A DNA stretch of 5,139 nt from an uncultured Collinsella sp. (GTDB lineage Bacteria; Actinomycetota; Coriobacteriia; Coriobacteriales; Coriobacteriaceae). The DNA is taken from positions 1 through 5,139 of the forward strand of contig CABTAA010000124.1 in assembly GCA_902482615.1 (NCBI GenBank). The letters are read 5' to 3'. How positions within the stretch are numbered: position 1 is the stretch's first letter; each line of letters starts with the position of its first letter. Shown in pieces: positions 1 through 5,139 of the stretch. A model generated the notes under the pieces. That model saw only the letters and a list, made by a program, of their open reading frames with translations. It did not search any database and was not told the DNA's origin. A program made the position numbers and the translations under genes.

Positions 1-132
1 CTTGCCCTGCGACTCGAGCCAAATGATGGCGTCCAAAACGTTGCCGTCGGCGGCGTCGAGCGCGGCCTTGGCATCGGTGTAGCTCACGTTGCACTTGGTG
101 CGGATGGTTTCAACTTTTTCGAGGTCGTCCAT
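1..132 (-). CDS. UBA-like domain protein, DUF4342-type (5' end only)
   Basis: This is the first 44 codons of a leftward gene whose remainder lies beyond the left edge. The peptide begins MDDLEKVETIR and continues through NVSYTDAKAALDAADGN to DAIIWLESQGK. That is the pattern of a three-helix UBA/Ts-N-like fold: a helix, a 'vSy.dAk.AL..a.Gnv.dAi.wLe' core, and a closing helix. In Firmicutes and Actinobacteria this N-terminal module commonly precedes a DUF4342 domain in small proteins annotated as DUF4342 or UBA-like, but the second domain is not visible here. The start is well supported: an AAAGGAC ribosome binding site (complement of 139-145) sits 6-7 nt upstream of the ATG. A plausible promoter and a leader hairpin lie further upstream. 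Function is unknown. UBA-like folds usually mediate protein-protein contacts, so an adaptor role is only a guess. The domain call is moderately sure, and the gene itself is sure. Confidence 0.75.
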   Translation of the reverse strand, partial: MDDLEKVETIRTKCNVSYTDAKAALDAADGNVLDAIIWLESQGK

Positions 133-160
133 GACCTGTCCTTTCGTTCGATGGGCGCGA

Positions 161-182
161 CGCCGGGCGATTTGCCCGGGCG
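161..182 (-). promoter_or_regulatory. GC-rich hairpin in the leader of the UBA-like gene
   Basis: CGCCGGGC (161-168) can pair with GCCCGGGCG (174-182) across a 5-nt loop, with one bulged base. In the leftward transcript it would lie about 16 nt upstream of the ribosome binding site. It is not followed by a U-tract before the start codon, so it is not an obvious attenuator. It may only stabilise the leader, and no regulatory role can be shown from sequence. Confidence 0.35.
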
Positions 183-250
183 CGAGCGTTGCGTTCGGCG
201 GTCTGCGTTGCGCGGCGCCGCCCCGCCCTTGGTCGAACTCTATAGTGCAG

Positions 251-278
251 GTTATAGATTAAGCGATTCTTGAGCCAA
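251..278 (-). promoter_or_regulatory. Putative sigma-70 promoter for the UBA-like gene
   Basis: Read leftward, TTGGCT (complement of 273-278) and TATAAC (complement of 251-256) are separated by 16 bp. They match the -35 and -10 consensus at 4/6 and 5/6. The AT-rich sequence between and around them stands out from the GC-rich neighbourhood. Transcription from it would give a leader of roughly 110 nt before the ATG at 132. Confidence 0.45.
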
Positions 279-346
279 GATTAACGTTGGATGAGTTTTT
301 GGGTGGCGGTGGGGAAGGGAGAGGTGTCTTTTTGGATAGCTAGCAG

Positions 347-507
347 CGAGGTCTAATACTTTCCCGAGAAGTGAACGAGCTAAAACGGACCCCCGAAGCA
401 TCGACACTTTAAAGGTGCCGCTTCCTGCGATTTTGCCGCCGAAAAATGCGGATGTTTCAGGGGTTCAAAAACAGCCATTCACTTCTCGGGAAAAGTATTA
501 GACCTCG
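347..507. repeat. 161-bp inverted-repeat element (MITE-like or structured RNA)
   Basis: The left arm (347-375, 29 nt, beginning CGAGGTCTAATACTTT) and the right arm (478-507, 30 nt, ending AAGTATTAGACCTCG) are reverse complements except for a single extra base in the right arm. Inside, 387-401 (GGACCCCCGAAGCAT) pairs with 454-468 (ATGTTTCAGGGGTTC) as a second stem with two G-U wobbles and one mismatch. Still further in are two small hairpins: CAC TTTAAAG GTG near 405-417, and GCGATTTT/AAAAATGC near 427-449. The whole element can therefore fold into one long branched hairpin on either strand. It encodes no plausible protein. ATAGC occurs at 336-340 and 508-512, but the left copy is six bases from the arm, so a target duplication is only suggestive. 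Size, terminal repeats and lack of coding fit a miniature inverted-repeat transposable element. A structured non-coding RNA or bidirectional terminator is the alternative. Confidence 0.7.
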
Positions 508-651
508 ATAGCGGGGGATGTGGTGTCGGTGCAAAACGGCGTCAAAGGTTGGTCGAGCAGGCGGTTTCTCCATTGATGTCCGCACGGCATGTGACACTTA
601 CCCTGCCGCCCCGCTCTGCCGCGGCGGCATGCGTCTGAACAACGACCCTCT

Positions 652-657
652 AAGGAG
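652..657 (+). promoter_or_regulatory. Ribosome binding site that fixes the start of the 91-aa membrane protein
   Basis: AAGGAG is a strong Shine-Dalgarno match located 10 nt upstream of the ATG at 668. The alternative in-frame ATGs at 518 and 629 lack such a site, so 668 is chosen. Confidence 0.75.
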
Positions 658-667
658 TTCGATACCG

Positions 668-943
668 ATGAGTGACAACGCAAAGCATCTCGCAAAGAAG
701 TGCGTTAAGGACGCGGGGCCGTGCCTCGCGCTGTGCGTAGCCGGCGCAGCGGTCGCGCTGCTGGCTGTTCTGGGGCCGTTCGACGTGCTCCGAAGTGCCA
801 GCTTTCTGCATGTTTGCATGGCTCTTGCCGGCGCCATGATGACCGGCGGCGTGCTCGATCTGATCTTTTGGGTGTTTGACCCGTTTGGATGGAAGAGCGA
901 GGGTAGGTCCCAAAGGATGGAAGGGCTGGAACGGTTGACTTAG
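668..943 (+). CDS. Small two-helix membrane protein, function unknown
   Basis: A 91-aa protein beginning MSDNAKHLAKK. Two hydrophobic segments are clear: about residues 17-36 (GPCLALCVAGAAVALLAVLG) and about 46-70 (from FLHVCMALAGAMM to IFWVF). They are separated by a short loop (PFDVLRSAS). The N-terminus (K6, K10, K11, K14) and the C-terminal tail (K76, R80, R83, R89) are both basic, which predicts a helical hairpin with both ends in the cytoplasm. The second helix contains small-residue motifs (ALAGAMMTGG) that could support helix packing. I do not recognise a family. The start is set by the AAGGAG at 652-657. The open frame could be read back to 518, but the added 50 residues are Cys/Arg-rich and unlike coding sequence. 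It ends with TAG, 48 nt before the metallophosphoesterase gene on the same strand. Co-transcription is possible because no terminator lies between, but the sequence does not prove it. Confidence 0.7.
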   Translation: MSDNAKHLAKKCVKDAGPCLALCVAGAAVALLAVLGPFDVLRSASFLHVCMALAGAMMTGGVLDLIFWVFDPFGWKSEGRSQRMEGLERLT

Positions 944-991
944 TGATCGTGCAGAATGTGGGCTAGCGACTTACAGGGAAGTGGTGATCCG

Positions 992-1717
992 ATGACGGTC
1001 TATGTGACGGGCGATATTCACGGCGGCGTCGACATGCAAAAGCTTCGCGACTGGGATCTTGGGGATGGTCTGACGAGCGACGACTTTCTGATTGTCGCGG
1101 GCGACTTTGGCTTTCCGTGGGATTTCTCTGCCGAGGAATGTGCCGACATCGCCTGGCTGGAGTCGCGCCCCTATACCGTGCTGTTTGTCGACGGCAACCA
1201 CGAGCGTTTCGATCACTGGTCGGAGCGCCCCATGGAGCTGTGGCACGGCGGCCTGACGCAGCGCCTGTCGGACACCTCGCCCATCCGACGCCTGACGCGC
1301 GGTGAGGTTTTTGAGCTCGACGGTTCAACGATCTTTACCATGGGCGGCGCCACGAGCGTGGATAAGGAATACCGCATTCCGTATTCCAGTTGGTGGCCGC
1401 AGGAGCTGCCGGACGAGCGCAACTTTGAGGAGGCGCGGGCAAAGCTCGACAGCGTGGGTTGGAAGGTCGACTATGCGATCACCCATACCTGCTCCACGCG
1501 CATGCTTTCGCCCACGCTTTACCCGGCACCTGGCTGGAATTATCCCGATGTCGATCGACTCACCACGTTTTTCGACGAGCTGGAGGACCACCTGGACTAC
1601 AAGCGCTGGTACTACGGGCATTTTCATCGTGACGCCAACCCAGCCGAGTGCCACACCGTGCTCTACGACTGTATTGTCCGCCTGGGCGACGAACTCCAGC
1701 CCTGGGATGTCGCGTAG
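992..1717 (+). CDS. Calcineurin-like metallophosphoesterase
   Basis: A 241-aa protein that shows the metallophosphoesterase signature in full. GDIHG at residues 7-11 (metal ligands D8, H10), GDFG at 37-40 (D38), GNHE at 68-71 (N69, H70), a histidine in THTC at 165, and GHFHRD at 209-214 (H210, H212) together supply the two-metal site of the calcineurin-like superfamily. It is a soluble, presumably cytoplasmic enzyme that hydrolyses a phosphoester. The substrate cannot be told from sequence. Residues 105-150 (GEVFELDG, then a 'GGA.S.DK' motif, then SSWWPQELP) match a subgroup common in Firmicutes and Actinobacteria that often carries the generic name 'metallophosphoesterase family protein'. 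The start at 992 is preferred because it begins directly at the first beta strand (MTVYVTGDIHG). The in-frame ATG at 956 adds 12 unconserved residues and has no ribosome binding site. For 992 there is only a modest AGGGA at 975-979, 12 nt away. It ends in TAG and converges on gluQ. Confidence 0.9.
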   Translation: MTVYVTGDIHGGVDMQKLRDWDLGDGLTSDDFLIVAGDFGFPWDFSAEECADIAWLESRPYTVLFVDGNHERFDHWSERPMELWHGGLTQRLSDTSPIRRLTRGEVFELDGSTIFTMGGATSVDKEYRIPYSSWWPQELPDERNFEEARAKLDSVGWKVDYAITHTCSTRMLSPTLYPAPGWNYPDVDRLTTFFDELEDHLDYKRWYYGHFHRDANPAECHTVLYDCIVRLGDELQPWDVA

Positions 1718-1732
1718 GGGCGGGGTGGCTGG

Positions 1733-2743
1733 CTACTCGACCGTTACAGTGATGTTTTCCCGATGCGTGCGGATAACATCCCAGCTAAAGTGCTCGACCA
1801 GCTGCTCGGCAGAGCGCGGTGTGGCGTCCGGCGCGATGCCTGTTTGCCCGGCGAGCCAGCCCAGTAGTGCCTCGGGCGCGCCAAAGCGGGTGCGGAGCTC
1901 GCCCAGGTCCAGGTCGCGGTCGCGCTTGGAAAGGCGGCGGCCATCCGGCGACATGAGCAGCGGAATGTGCGCGTAGTGCGGCGTGGGAAGTTCCAGCAAA
2001 TGCTGCAGGTAGATTTGGCGCGGCGTGGAGCCCAGCAGATCGCATCCGCGCACGACCTCGGTGACGCCCATGGCAGCGTCGTCGACCACCACGGCTAGCT
2101 GGTAGGCAAAAACGCCGTCGCTGCGGCGCACCAAAAAGTCGCCGCATTCGGTGGCGAGTGCTTCGCATTGGGCTCCATACGTGCGGTCCACGAATTCGAT
2201 CACATCGTTTGCGAGGTCGTCGACGGCGGGTACGCGCAGGCGCGTGGCCGGAGCGCGCAGAGCGCTGCGGCGGGCAACCTCCTCGGCAGAAAGGTCTCGT
2301 CAGGCGCCGCGGTAGATGGGCGTGCCGTCGCTCGCGTGCGGCGCGCTCGCGGCGTGGAGTTCGGCACGCGTGCAAAAACAGGGATAGGTGAGGCCGGCGT
2401 CTTGCAGCTGACGCAGGGCGTCCTCGTACAGATCCAGGCGATCGTGCTGGTAGTAGGGGCCTTCGTCCCACTCCAGTCCCAGCCAGGCCAGGTCGTCAAT
2501 CAATTGAGTGGCAAGTTCCGGGCGCTTGCAGCGATCGTCCAGGTCCTCGATGCGCAGCACGATGCTGCCGCCTTGGCTGCGGGCCGAAAGCCACGAGCAC
2601 AGGCAGCTGAACACGTTGCCCAAGTGCATGCGGCCCGAGGGCGACGGGGCAAAGCGGCCCACGACGGGGGTGGGGACGGGGGCGGGTGGCGTTGCTGGTG
2701 CGTCCGCGGCGTGTGTTGCTATGTTGCGTGCGTTGATATCCAT
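1733..2743 (-). pseudogene. gluQ: Glutamyl-queuosine tRNA(Asp) synthetase with in-frame TGA
   Basis: The frame spans 336 codons with one interruption. GluQRS is a paralogue of the glutamyl-tRNA synthetase catalytic domain. It activates glutamate and attaches it to the queuosine base at the wobble position of tRNA(Asp). Family motifs seen are VGRFAPSPSG (28-37), the HIGH-equivalent HLGN (40-43), RIEDLDD (64-70), the start of the zinc site CFC (122-124) with Y144, FAYQLAVVVDD (212-222), GVTEVVRGCDLL (226-237), and the KMSKS-equivalent RLSKR (270-274). It lacks the GluRS anticodon-binding domain, as expected. Codon 148 is TGA, exactly three residues after Y144, where the family has the last zinc-ligand cysteine (C-x-C ... 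Y-x3-C). Everything after the TGA stays in the same frame and remains conserved, so this is one substitution and not a frameshift. I label it a pseudogene conservatively; a base-call error or UGA recoding would make it functional. The ATG at 2743 follows a noncoding-looking upstream frame and lacks a ribosome binding site. About 27 Ala/Pro-rich residues precede the catalytic core. A GTG just before GRFAPS is a weaker alternative start. Confidence 0.9.
2300..2302 (-). other. gluQ: In-frame TGA at the zinc-ligand cysteine codon of gluQ
   Basis: Read leftward the codons around it give I-Y-R-G-A-[TGA]-R-D-L-S-A-E-E-V. The corresponding E. coli GluQ (YadB) segment reads Y-D-G-H-C-R, so the TGA aligns with cysteine without any gap after the conserved tyrosine. 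A single base, T instead of G at 2300 on the plus strand, turns TGC into TGA. The 32 codons from here to the next GTG are all sense codons in the same frame. Confidence 0.85.
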
Positions 2744-2750
2744 GCGGACG

Positions 2751-2756
2751 AGTATA
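2751..2756 (-). promoter_or_regulatory. Possible gluQ -10 box implying a leaderless transcript
   Basis: Read leftward this is TATACT, a 5/6 match to the -10 consensus, ending 7 nt before the gluQ ATG at 2743. Transcription would then begin at or next to the start codon, which agrees with the absence of a ribosome binding site. No good -35 is present 16-18 bp upstream, so the call is weak. Confidence 0.3.
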
Positions 2757-2805
2757 GCGCGGGGCTTGGCAGGGAAGGCGTTGCTGCGCTCACAAGTTGG
2801 CGGCG

Positions 2806-2820
2806 GTGCGCATTGCGCAC
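2806..2820. promoter_or_regulatory. 15-bp palindrome, operator-like
   Basis: GTGCGCA-T-TGCGCAC is a perfect 7-bp inverted repeat around one central base, 63 bp upstream of the gluQ ATG. Such short-spaced dyads can be binding sites for a dimeric repressor. With no known regulator family to match, and with a GC-rich background, it could also be chance. Confidence 0.25.
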
Positions 2821-2877
2821 GGTGGGTTTGCGGCTCAAGGTCTCGATCGCTGCGTACCGACTTAGTCTCACAAACGA

Positions 2878-2917
2878 CAGAAACCCCGGCAGCTCTTCGC
2901 AACTGCCGGGGTTTCTG
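2878..2917. terminator. Perfect 15-bp hairpin, terminator-like, bidirectional
   Basis: CAGAAACCCCGGCAG (2878-2892) is the exact reverse complement of CTGCCGGGGTTTCTG (2903-2917), with a 10-nt loop. The stem is GC-rich at the loop end and A/T-rich at the base, so either strand gives a GGGGTTT run on its 3' side, as in many intrinsic terminators of high-GC Gram-positives. A long U-tract is missing. No gene ends immediately next to it, since the flanking genes point away on both sides. It may therefore be an orphan terminator, a transcription insulator between divergent genes, or part of a repeat. Confidence 0.5.
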
Positions 2918-2923
2918 CGGAAA

Positions 2924-2991
2924 AGGGGGACATGATCCTCGAGCGAACGGCAAAGGGGCAAACCGTTTTCGCTCAACTGCTTTATCCCCCT
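2924..2991. repeat. Nested hairpin element next to the terminator-like stem
   Basis: The outer arms AGGGGGA (2924-2930) and TCCCCCT (2985-2991) are exact complements. Inside them GAGCGAACGG (2941-2950) pairs with CCGTTTTCGCTC (2963-2974), except for two unpaired T residues, around a 12-nt loop. Together with the stem at 2878-2917 this makes two consecutive stable structures in about 115 bp. No coding capacity is evident. A repeat family or a structured leader RNA are both possible. Confidence 0.4.
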
Positions 2992-3089
2992 CGCTCGCCG
3001 GCTTAATCGGCTCACGCCGCGCCCACACAAAGCCGCTACACCTGTGACGGAGCTATGAAGTGGTATCTATTGCCGGAGCGGGCTATGCC

Positions 3090-3128
3090 AAGGAGTGTCC
3101 CAGATTGCCGGCAAATAAGGAACGTCCC
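3090..3128 (+). repeat. Short degenerate direct repeat (AAGGAnnGTCCC)
   Basis: AAGGAGTGTCCC (3090-3101) and AAGGAACGTCCC (3117-3128) match at 10 of 12 bases, 27 bp apart, with a TTGCCGGCAA palindrome (3105-3114) between them. The arrangement suggests a remnant of an intergenic repeat, but two short copies may be chance. Confidence 0.25.
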
Positions 3129-3251
3129 CAGGTGGCGGCCGTGGGCGTGACTTTCGTCCCGTTTGATACTCCGCTGACCTAGATGTTCGTCACATGAACC
3201 CGCAAACGTGGGACAATGACGCTACTGGTATCACAGACAAAGGATGTGCCT

Positions 3252-5139
3252 ATGAACGCCCCCGTTGCCAAGACCTGTCGGCAGCGCTGCCCGTTTGCGC
3301 GATTTGCTTCCATTTGCGCGCTCGTCGCGCTTGCATTGCTGCTACTGCCCGCCGCCGCACACGCCGACGGTTATTCCATGACCCAAACCTATATCGGTGC
3401 CACGGTTGAGGCCGACGGCTCGCTAACCGTTGTCGAGGGACGCCAGTTTGATTTCGACGACGACATCAACGGCGTGTTTTGGGAGATCAATACGGGTACC
3501 AACCAGCAGGGCGGCACGGCGGGCGTCGATGTGCTGAGTGTCGAGGAAGAGGACACCGCGTTTAACAAAGTCGATAGCGCGAATAAGGGCGACTCTGGCG
3601 TCTATACGGTCGAGCAGACCGGTGACGGCGTAAGGATTAAGGTTTTCAGCCCCCACGAGAGCGGCGACAGCGCGATCTATTACGTGAGCTACACCATGAC
3701 CGGTGCGGTTATGAACTGGGCCGATACCGCCGAGCTCTATTGGAAATTTGTGGGCGACGGCTGGTCTGCGGATTCCGACGATGTCGAGATGGAAGTGCGC
3801 TTCGCAAATGCCGCTGCCGGGACGGCGGCCGTCAAGGGCGATAACTTCCGCGCATGGGGCCACGGCCCGCTGACGGGCGATGTATCGCTCGATGCGGACG
3901 AACCCATGGTCACCTATACCATTCCCTGTGTGCATCAGGGCGAATTCGCCGAGGCACGCATCGCCTTCCCTAGCGACTGGGTGCCGCAGCTTACCGCCTC
4001 GGGCGAAGAGCGCATGTCAACGATCCTGAGCGAAGAGAAGGAATGGGCCGACGAAGCTAACGCCCGCCGCGCTCACGCTCGCATGATTGCCAATGCACTT
4101 GCCGTGCTAAGTGTTGTCGCGGCGGTGGCCTTTACCGGCACAATCGTTATGCTCAAGCTGCGCAAGCGCAAGCCCAAGCCGCTTTTCCAGGACGAATATT
4201 TCCGCGATGTGCCCTCGGCCGACCATCCCGCCGTGCTTTCGGCCCTCATGAGCTGGAACGAGGTGCCCGATCAGGCATATATCGCCACGCTTATGAAGCT
4301 CACCGACGACCGTGTGATCAAGCTGGAGCAGGCGACCGTGACCAAGGCCAAGAAGGGCCTGTTGGGGCGTGAAAAAGAAGAGCAGACGTATCGCGTGACG
4401 GTGAGTGATGCGGGCTGGAAGTCGGCCAAGGGCATTGACCGCATGGTGCTCAAGGTCTTCTTTGCCGGTGCTAAGCCTGACGAGAACGGCGATCGTTCGC
4501 GCACATTCGACGAGCTGCAGCACTACGTCAAGCAGCACGCTACACCCGTGGGTGATAAGCTCGAGGACTATCAGAACACCGTTAAGGGCAAGCTGGCCGA
4601 TAGCGAGTACGTTGCCTCGGACGGCATTGTTGCAATGGTGTTTTGCCTGGTTCTTGGTATCCTGATTGCCTTTGTTCCCGTGGGATCCATCTTCTTTACC
4701 GATGGCGCACAGGCGAACATTACCGCCGCGTTTATCTCGGTGCCGATTGTGCTGGTGGGTATCGGCGTGGGCCTTACGTTCCGCCGCTTTACGCCGGAGG
4801 GCGCCGAGGTGGCGGCTCGCTGCAAGGCACTTAAGCATTGGCTCGAGGACTTCACTCGTCTAAAGGAAGCCGTCCCCGGCGATCTGGTGCTGTGGAACAA
4901 GCTGCTGGTGATGGGCGTGGCGCTGGGTGTTTCCAAGGAAGTGCTGCGTCAGCTTGCCGAGGCCGTGCCGCCCGAGGTCCGCGAGGCCGACGGCTTCTAT
5001 GACAATTATCCCTGCTACTGGTGGTACTACCATCATTACGGTATCGAGTCTCCGCTCGATTCGTTCGATGACGTGTATCACGAGAGCATCCGTGAGCTGG
5101 CGTCGAGCTCCGACAGCTCGAGCGGCGGCGGAGGCGGCG
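3252..5139 (+). CDS. DUF2207 family membrane protein (3' end missing)
   Basis: At least 629 codons, cut by the right edge. An N-terminal signal peptide is clear: basic residues R10, R12 and R17, a hydrophobic core at about 19-33, and a likely cleavage site AHA|D after residue 38. An extracytoplasmic domain of about 235 residues follows (40-275, starting DGYSMTQTYIGATVEADGSL), then a transmembrane segment at about 279-302 followed by the basic stop-transfer LKLRKRKPK. Next come a cytoplasmic stretch (about 305-455), a hydrophobic pair at about 458-481 and 490-511, and a C-terminal region with RRFTPEGAEVAARCKALKHW and a Trp/Tyr-rich segment (CYWWYYHHYG). A Ser/Gly tail (SSSDSSSGGGGG) is just beginning at the edge. 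This order, including the Gly-rich tail, is typical of DUF2207 (YciQ-like) predicted membrane proteins. Their function is unknown, and they often lie near LemA-family genes. The ATG at 3252 has an AAAGGA ribosome binding site 7 nt upstream. Codon use matches a native gene. Confidence 0.88.
   Translation, partial: MNAPVAKTCRQRCPFARFASICALVALALLLLPAAAHADGYSMTQTYIGATVEADGSLTVVEGRQFDFDDDINGVFWEINTGTNQQGGTAGVDVLSVEEEDTAFNKVDSANKGDSGVYTVEQTGDGVRIKVFSPHESGDSAIYYVSYTMTGAVMNWADTAELYWKFVGDGWSADSDDVEMEVRFANAAAGTAAVKGDNFRAWGHGPLTGDVSLDADEPMVTYTIPCVHQGEFAEARIAFPSDWVPQLTASGEERMSTILSEEKEWADEANARRAHARMIANALAVLSVVAAVAFTGTIVMLKLRKRKPKPLFQDEYFRDVPSADHPAVLSALMSWNEVPDQAYIATLMKLTDDRVIKLEQATVTKAKKGLLGREKEEQTYRVTVSDAGWKSAKGIDRMVLKVFFAGAKPDENGDRSRTFDELQHYVKQHATPVGDKLEDYQNTVKGKLADSEYVASDGIVAMVFCLVLGILIAFVPVGSIFFTDGAQANITAAFISVPIVLVGIGVGLTFRRFTPEGAEVAARCKALKHWLEDFTRLKEAVPGDLVLWNKLLVMGVALGVSKEVLRQLAEAVPPEVREADGFYDNYPCYWWYYHHYGIESPLDSFDDVYHESIRELASSSDSSSGGGGG

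Larger units (their letters stand above)
133..667. other. Intergenic region with promoter, leader hairpin and inverted-repeat element
   Basis: This 535-bp gap separates two divergently transcribed genes. From left to right it holds the leader and promoter of the leftward UBA-like gene (133-278), a short featureless purine-rich stretch (about 290-340), the 161-bp inverted-repeat element (347-507), and about 160 bp leading to the rightward membrane-protein gene. I see no convincing gene in it. The open frame that reaches back to 518 has no ribosome binding site at its upstream ATGs and an atypical composition. No clear sigma-70 promoter was found for the rightward gene: TTGATG near 592 has no good -10 at the right spacing. 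Confidence 0.7.
2744..3251. other. Intergenic region with palindrome and hairpin cluster
   Basis: This 508-bp gap lies between the divergent gluQ and DUF2207 genes and contains no convincing gene. Going rightward it holds a possible gluQ -10 box (2751-2756), a 15-bp palindrome (2806-2820), a strong hairpin (2878-2917), a second nested hairpin (2924-2991), a weakly repeated AAGGAnnGTCCC motif (3090-3128), and the ribosome binding site of the DUF2207 gene (AAAGGA, 3239-3244). Between about 2992 and 3085 I see nothing recognisable. No tRNA-like fold was found. No clear promoter for the DUF2207 gene could be assigned. GACAAT at 3212-3217 could be a -10, but no -35 sits at the right distance. Confidence 0.65.

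Noticed and set aside
336..512. ATAGC target-site duplication flanking the 161-bp element
   Set aside because: The left ATAGC (336-340) is six bases away from the inverted-repeat end while the right copy abuts it, so the 5-bp match may be chance.
518..667. N-terminal extension of the 91-aa membrane protein back to ATG 518
   Set aside because: No ribosome binding site at 518 or 629, Cys/Arg-rich atypical composition, and a strong AAGGAG positioned for ATG 668.
2203..2302. A frameshift or two separate genes in gluQ
   Set aside because: The two halves are in the same frame: exactly 32 sense codons separate the TGA from the GTG at 2203, and they encode sensible GluQRS sequence. There is only a single stop codon and no indel.
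2168..2935. Rightward 255-aa open frame antisense to gluQ
   Set aside because: It overlays the conserved GluQRS coding sequence, its translation is low-complexity Arg/Ala/Val-rich, and it has no family motifs.
2744..3028. Upstream extension of the gluQ frame to an ATG at 3028
   Set aside because: The added peptide is Arg/Pro/Cys-rich, runs through the hairpins at 2878-2991, and GluQRS homologues start close to the GRFAPSPSG motif.
3423..4838. Long leftward open frames at 3423-3935 and 4107-4838
   Set aside because: They are shadows of the DUF2207 gene, whose rightward frame has a signal peptide, membrane segments, a ribosome binding site and family features.
1..5139. CRISPR array, tRNA or rRNA genes, transposase genes
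   Set aside because: No regularly spaced repeats, no cloverleaf-like fold with a T-arm GTTCnA pattern, no rRNA signature and no transposase motifs were seen on either strand.

Overview
This GC-rich window (about 60% by eye) most resembles the chromosome of a Gram-positive actinobacterium of the class Coriobacteriia, perhaps a Collinsella-like gut species. That placement is an inference from codon use, strong AAGGAG-type ribosome binding sites, and the combination of a UBA-like/DUF4342-type gene, a SWW-containing metallophosphoesterase and a Gly-tailed DUF2207 membrane protein. No taxonomic marker gene is present.

Layout from left to right. The first 132 bases hold the 5' end of a leftward gene for a small UBA-like protein, with a recognisable promoter and a hairpin in its leader. 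Bases 133-667 are non-coding. Their centre is a 161-bp element (347-507) bounded by near-perfect 29/30-bp inverted repeats with a second nested inverted repeat inside, which looks like a miniature inverted-repeat element. A rightward pair follows: a 91-aa two-helix membrane protein of unknown function (668-943) and a calcineurin-like metallophosphoesterase (992-1717). Converging on it with only 15 bp between stop codons is gluQ (1733-2743, leftward), for glutamyl-queuosine tRNA(Asp) synthetase. Bases 2744-3251 are non-coding and hold a 15-bp palindrome, a perfect 15-bp terminator-like hairpin and a second nested hairpin. From 3252 to the right edge runs a rightward gene for a secreted/membrane DUF2207 protein, cut by the window just as its Gly-rich tail begins.

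The most notable point is in gluQ. The reading frame is intact over 336 codons except for one in-frame TGA at codon 148 (2302-2300). It falls exactly where the family has the last cysteine of its zinc site (C-x-C ... Y-x3-C). The sequence on both sides still encodes well-conserved GluQRS motifs. The simplest reading is a recent TGC-to-TGA nonsense mutation or a base-call error. UGA recoding (selenocysteine or cysteine) is a less likely but testable alternative. The genes show no shared pathway: tRNA modification, phosphoesterase and membrane proteins appear to be ordinary neighbours.
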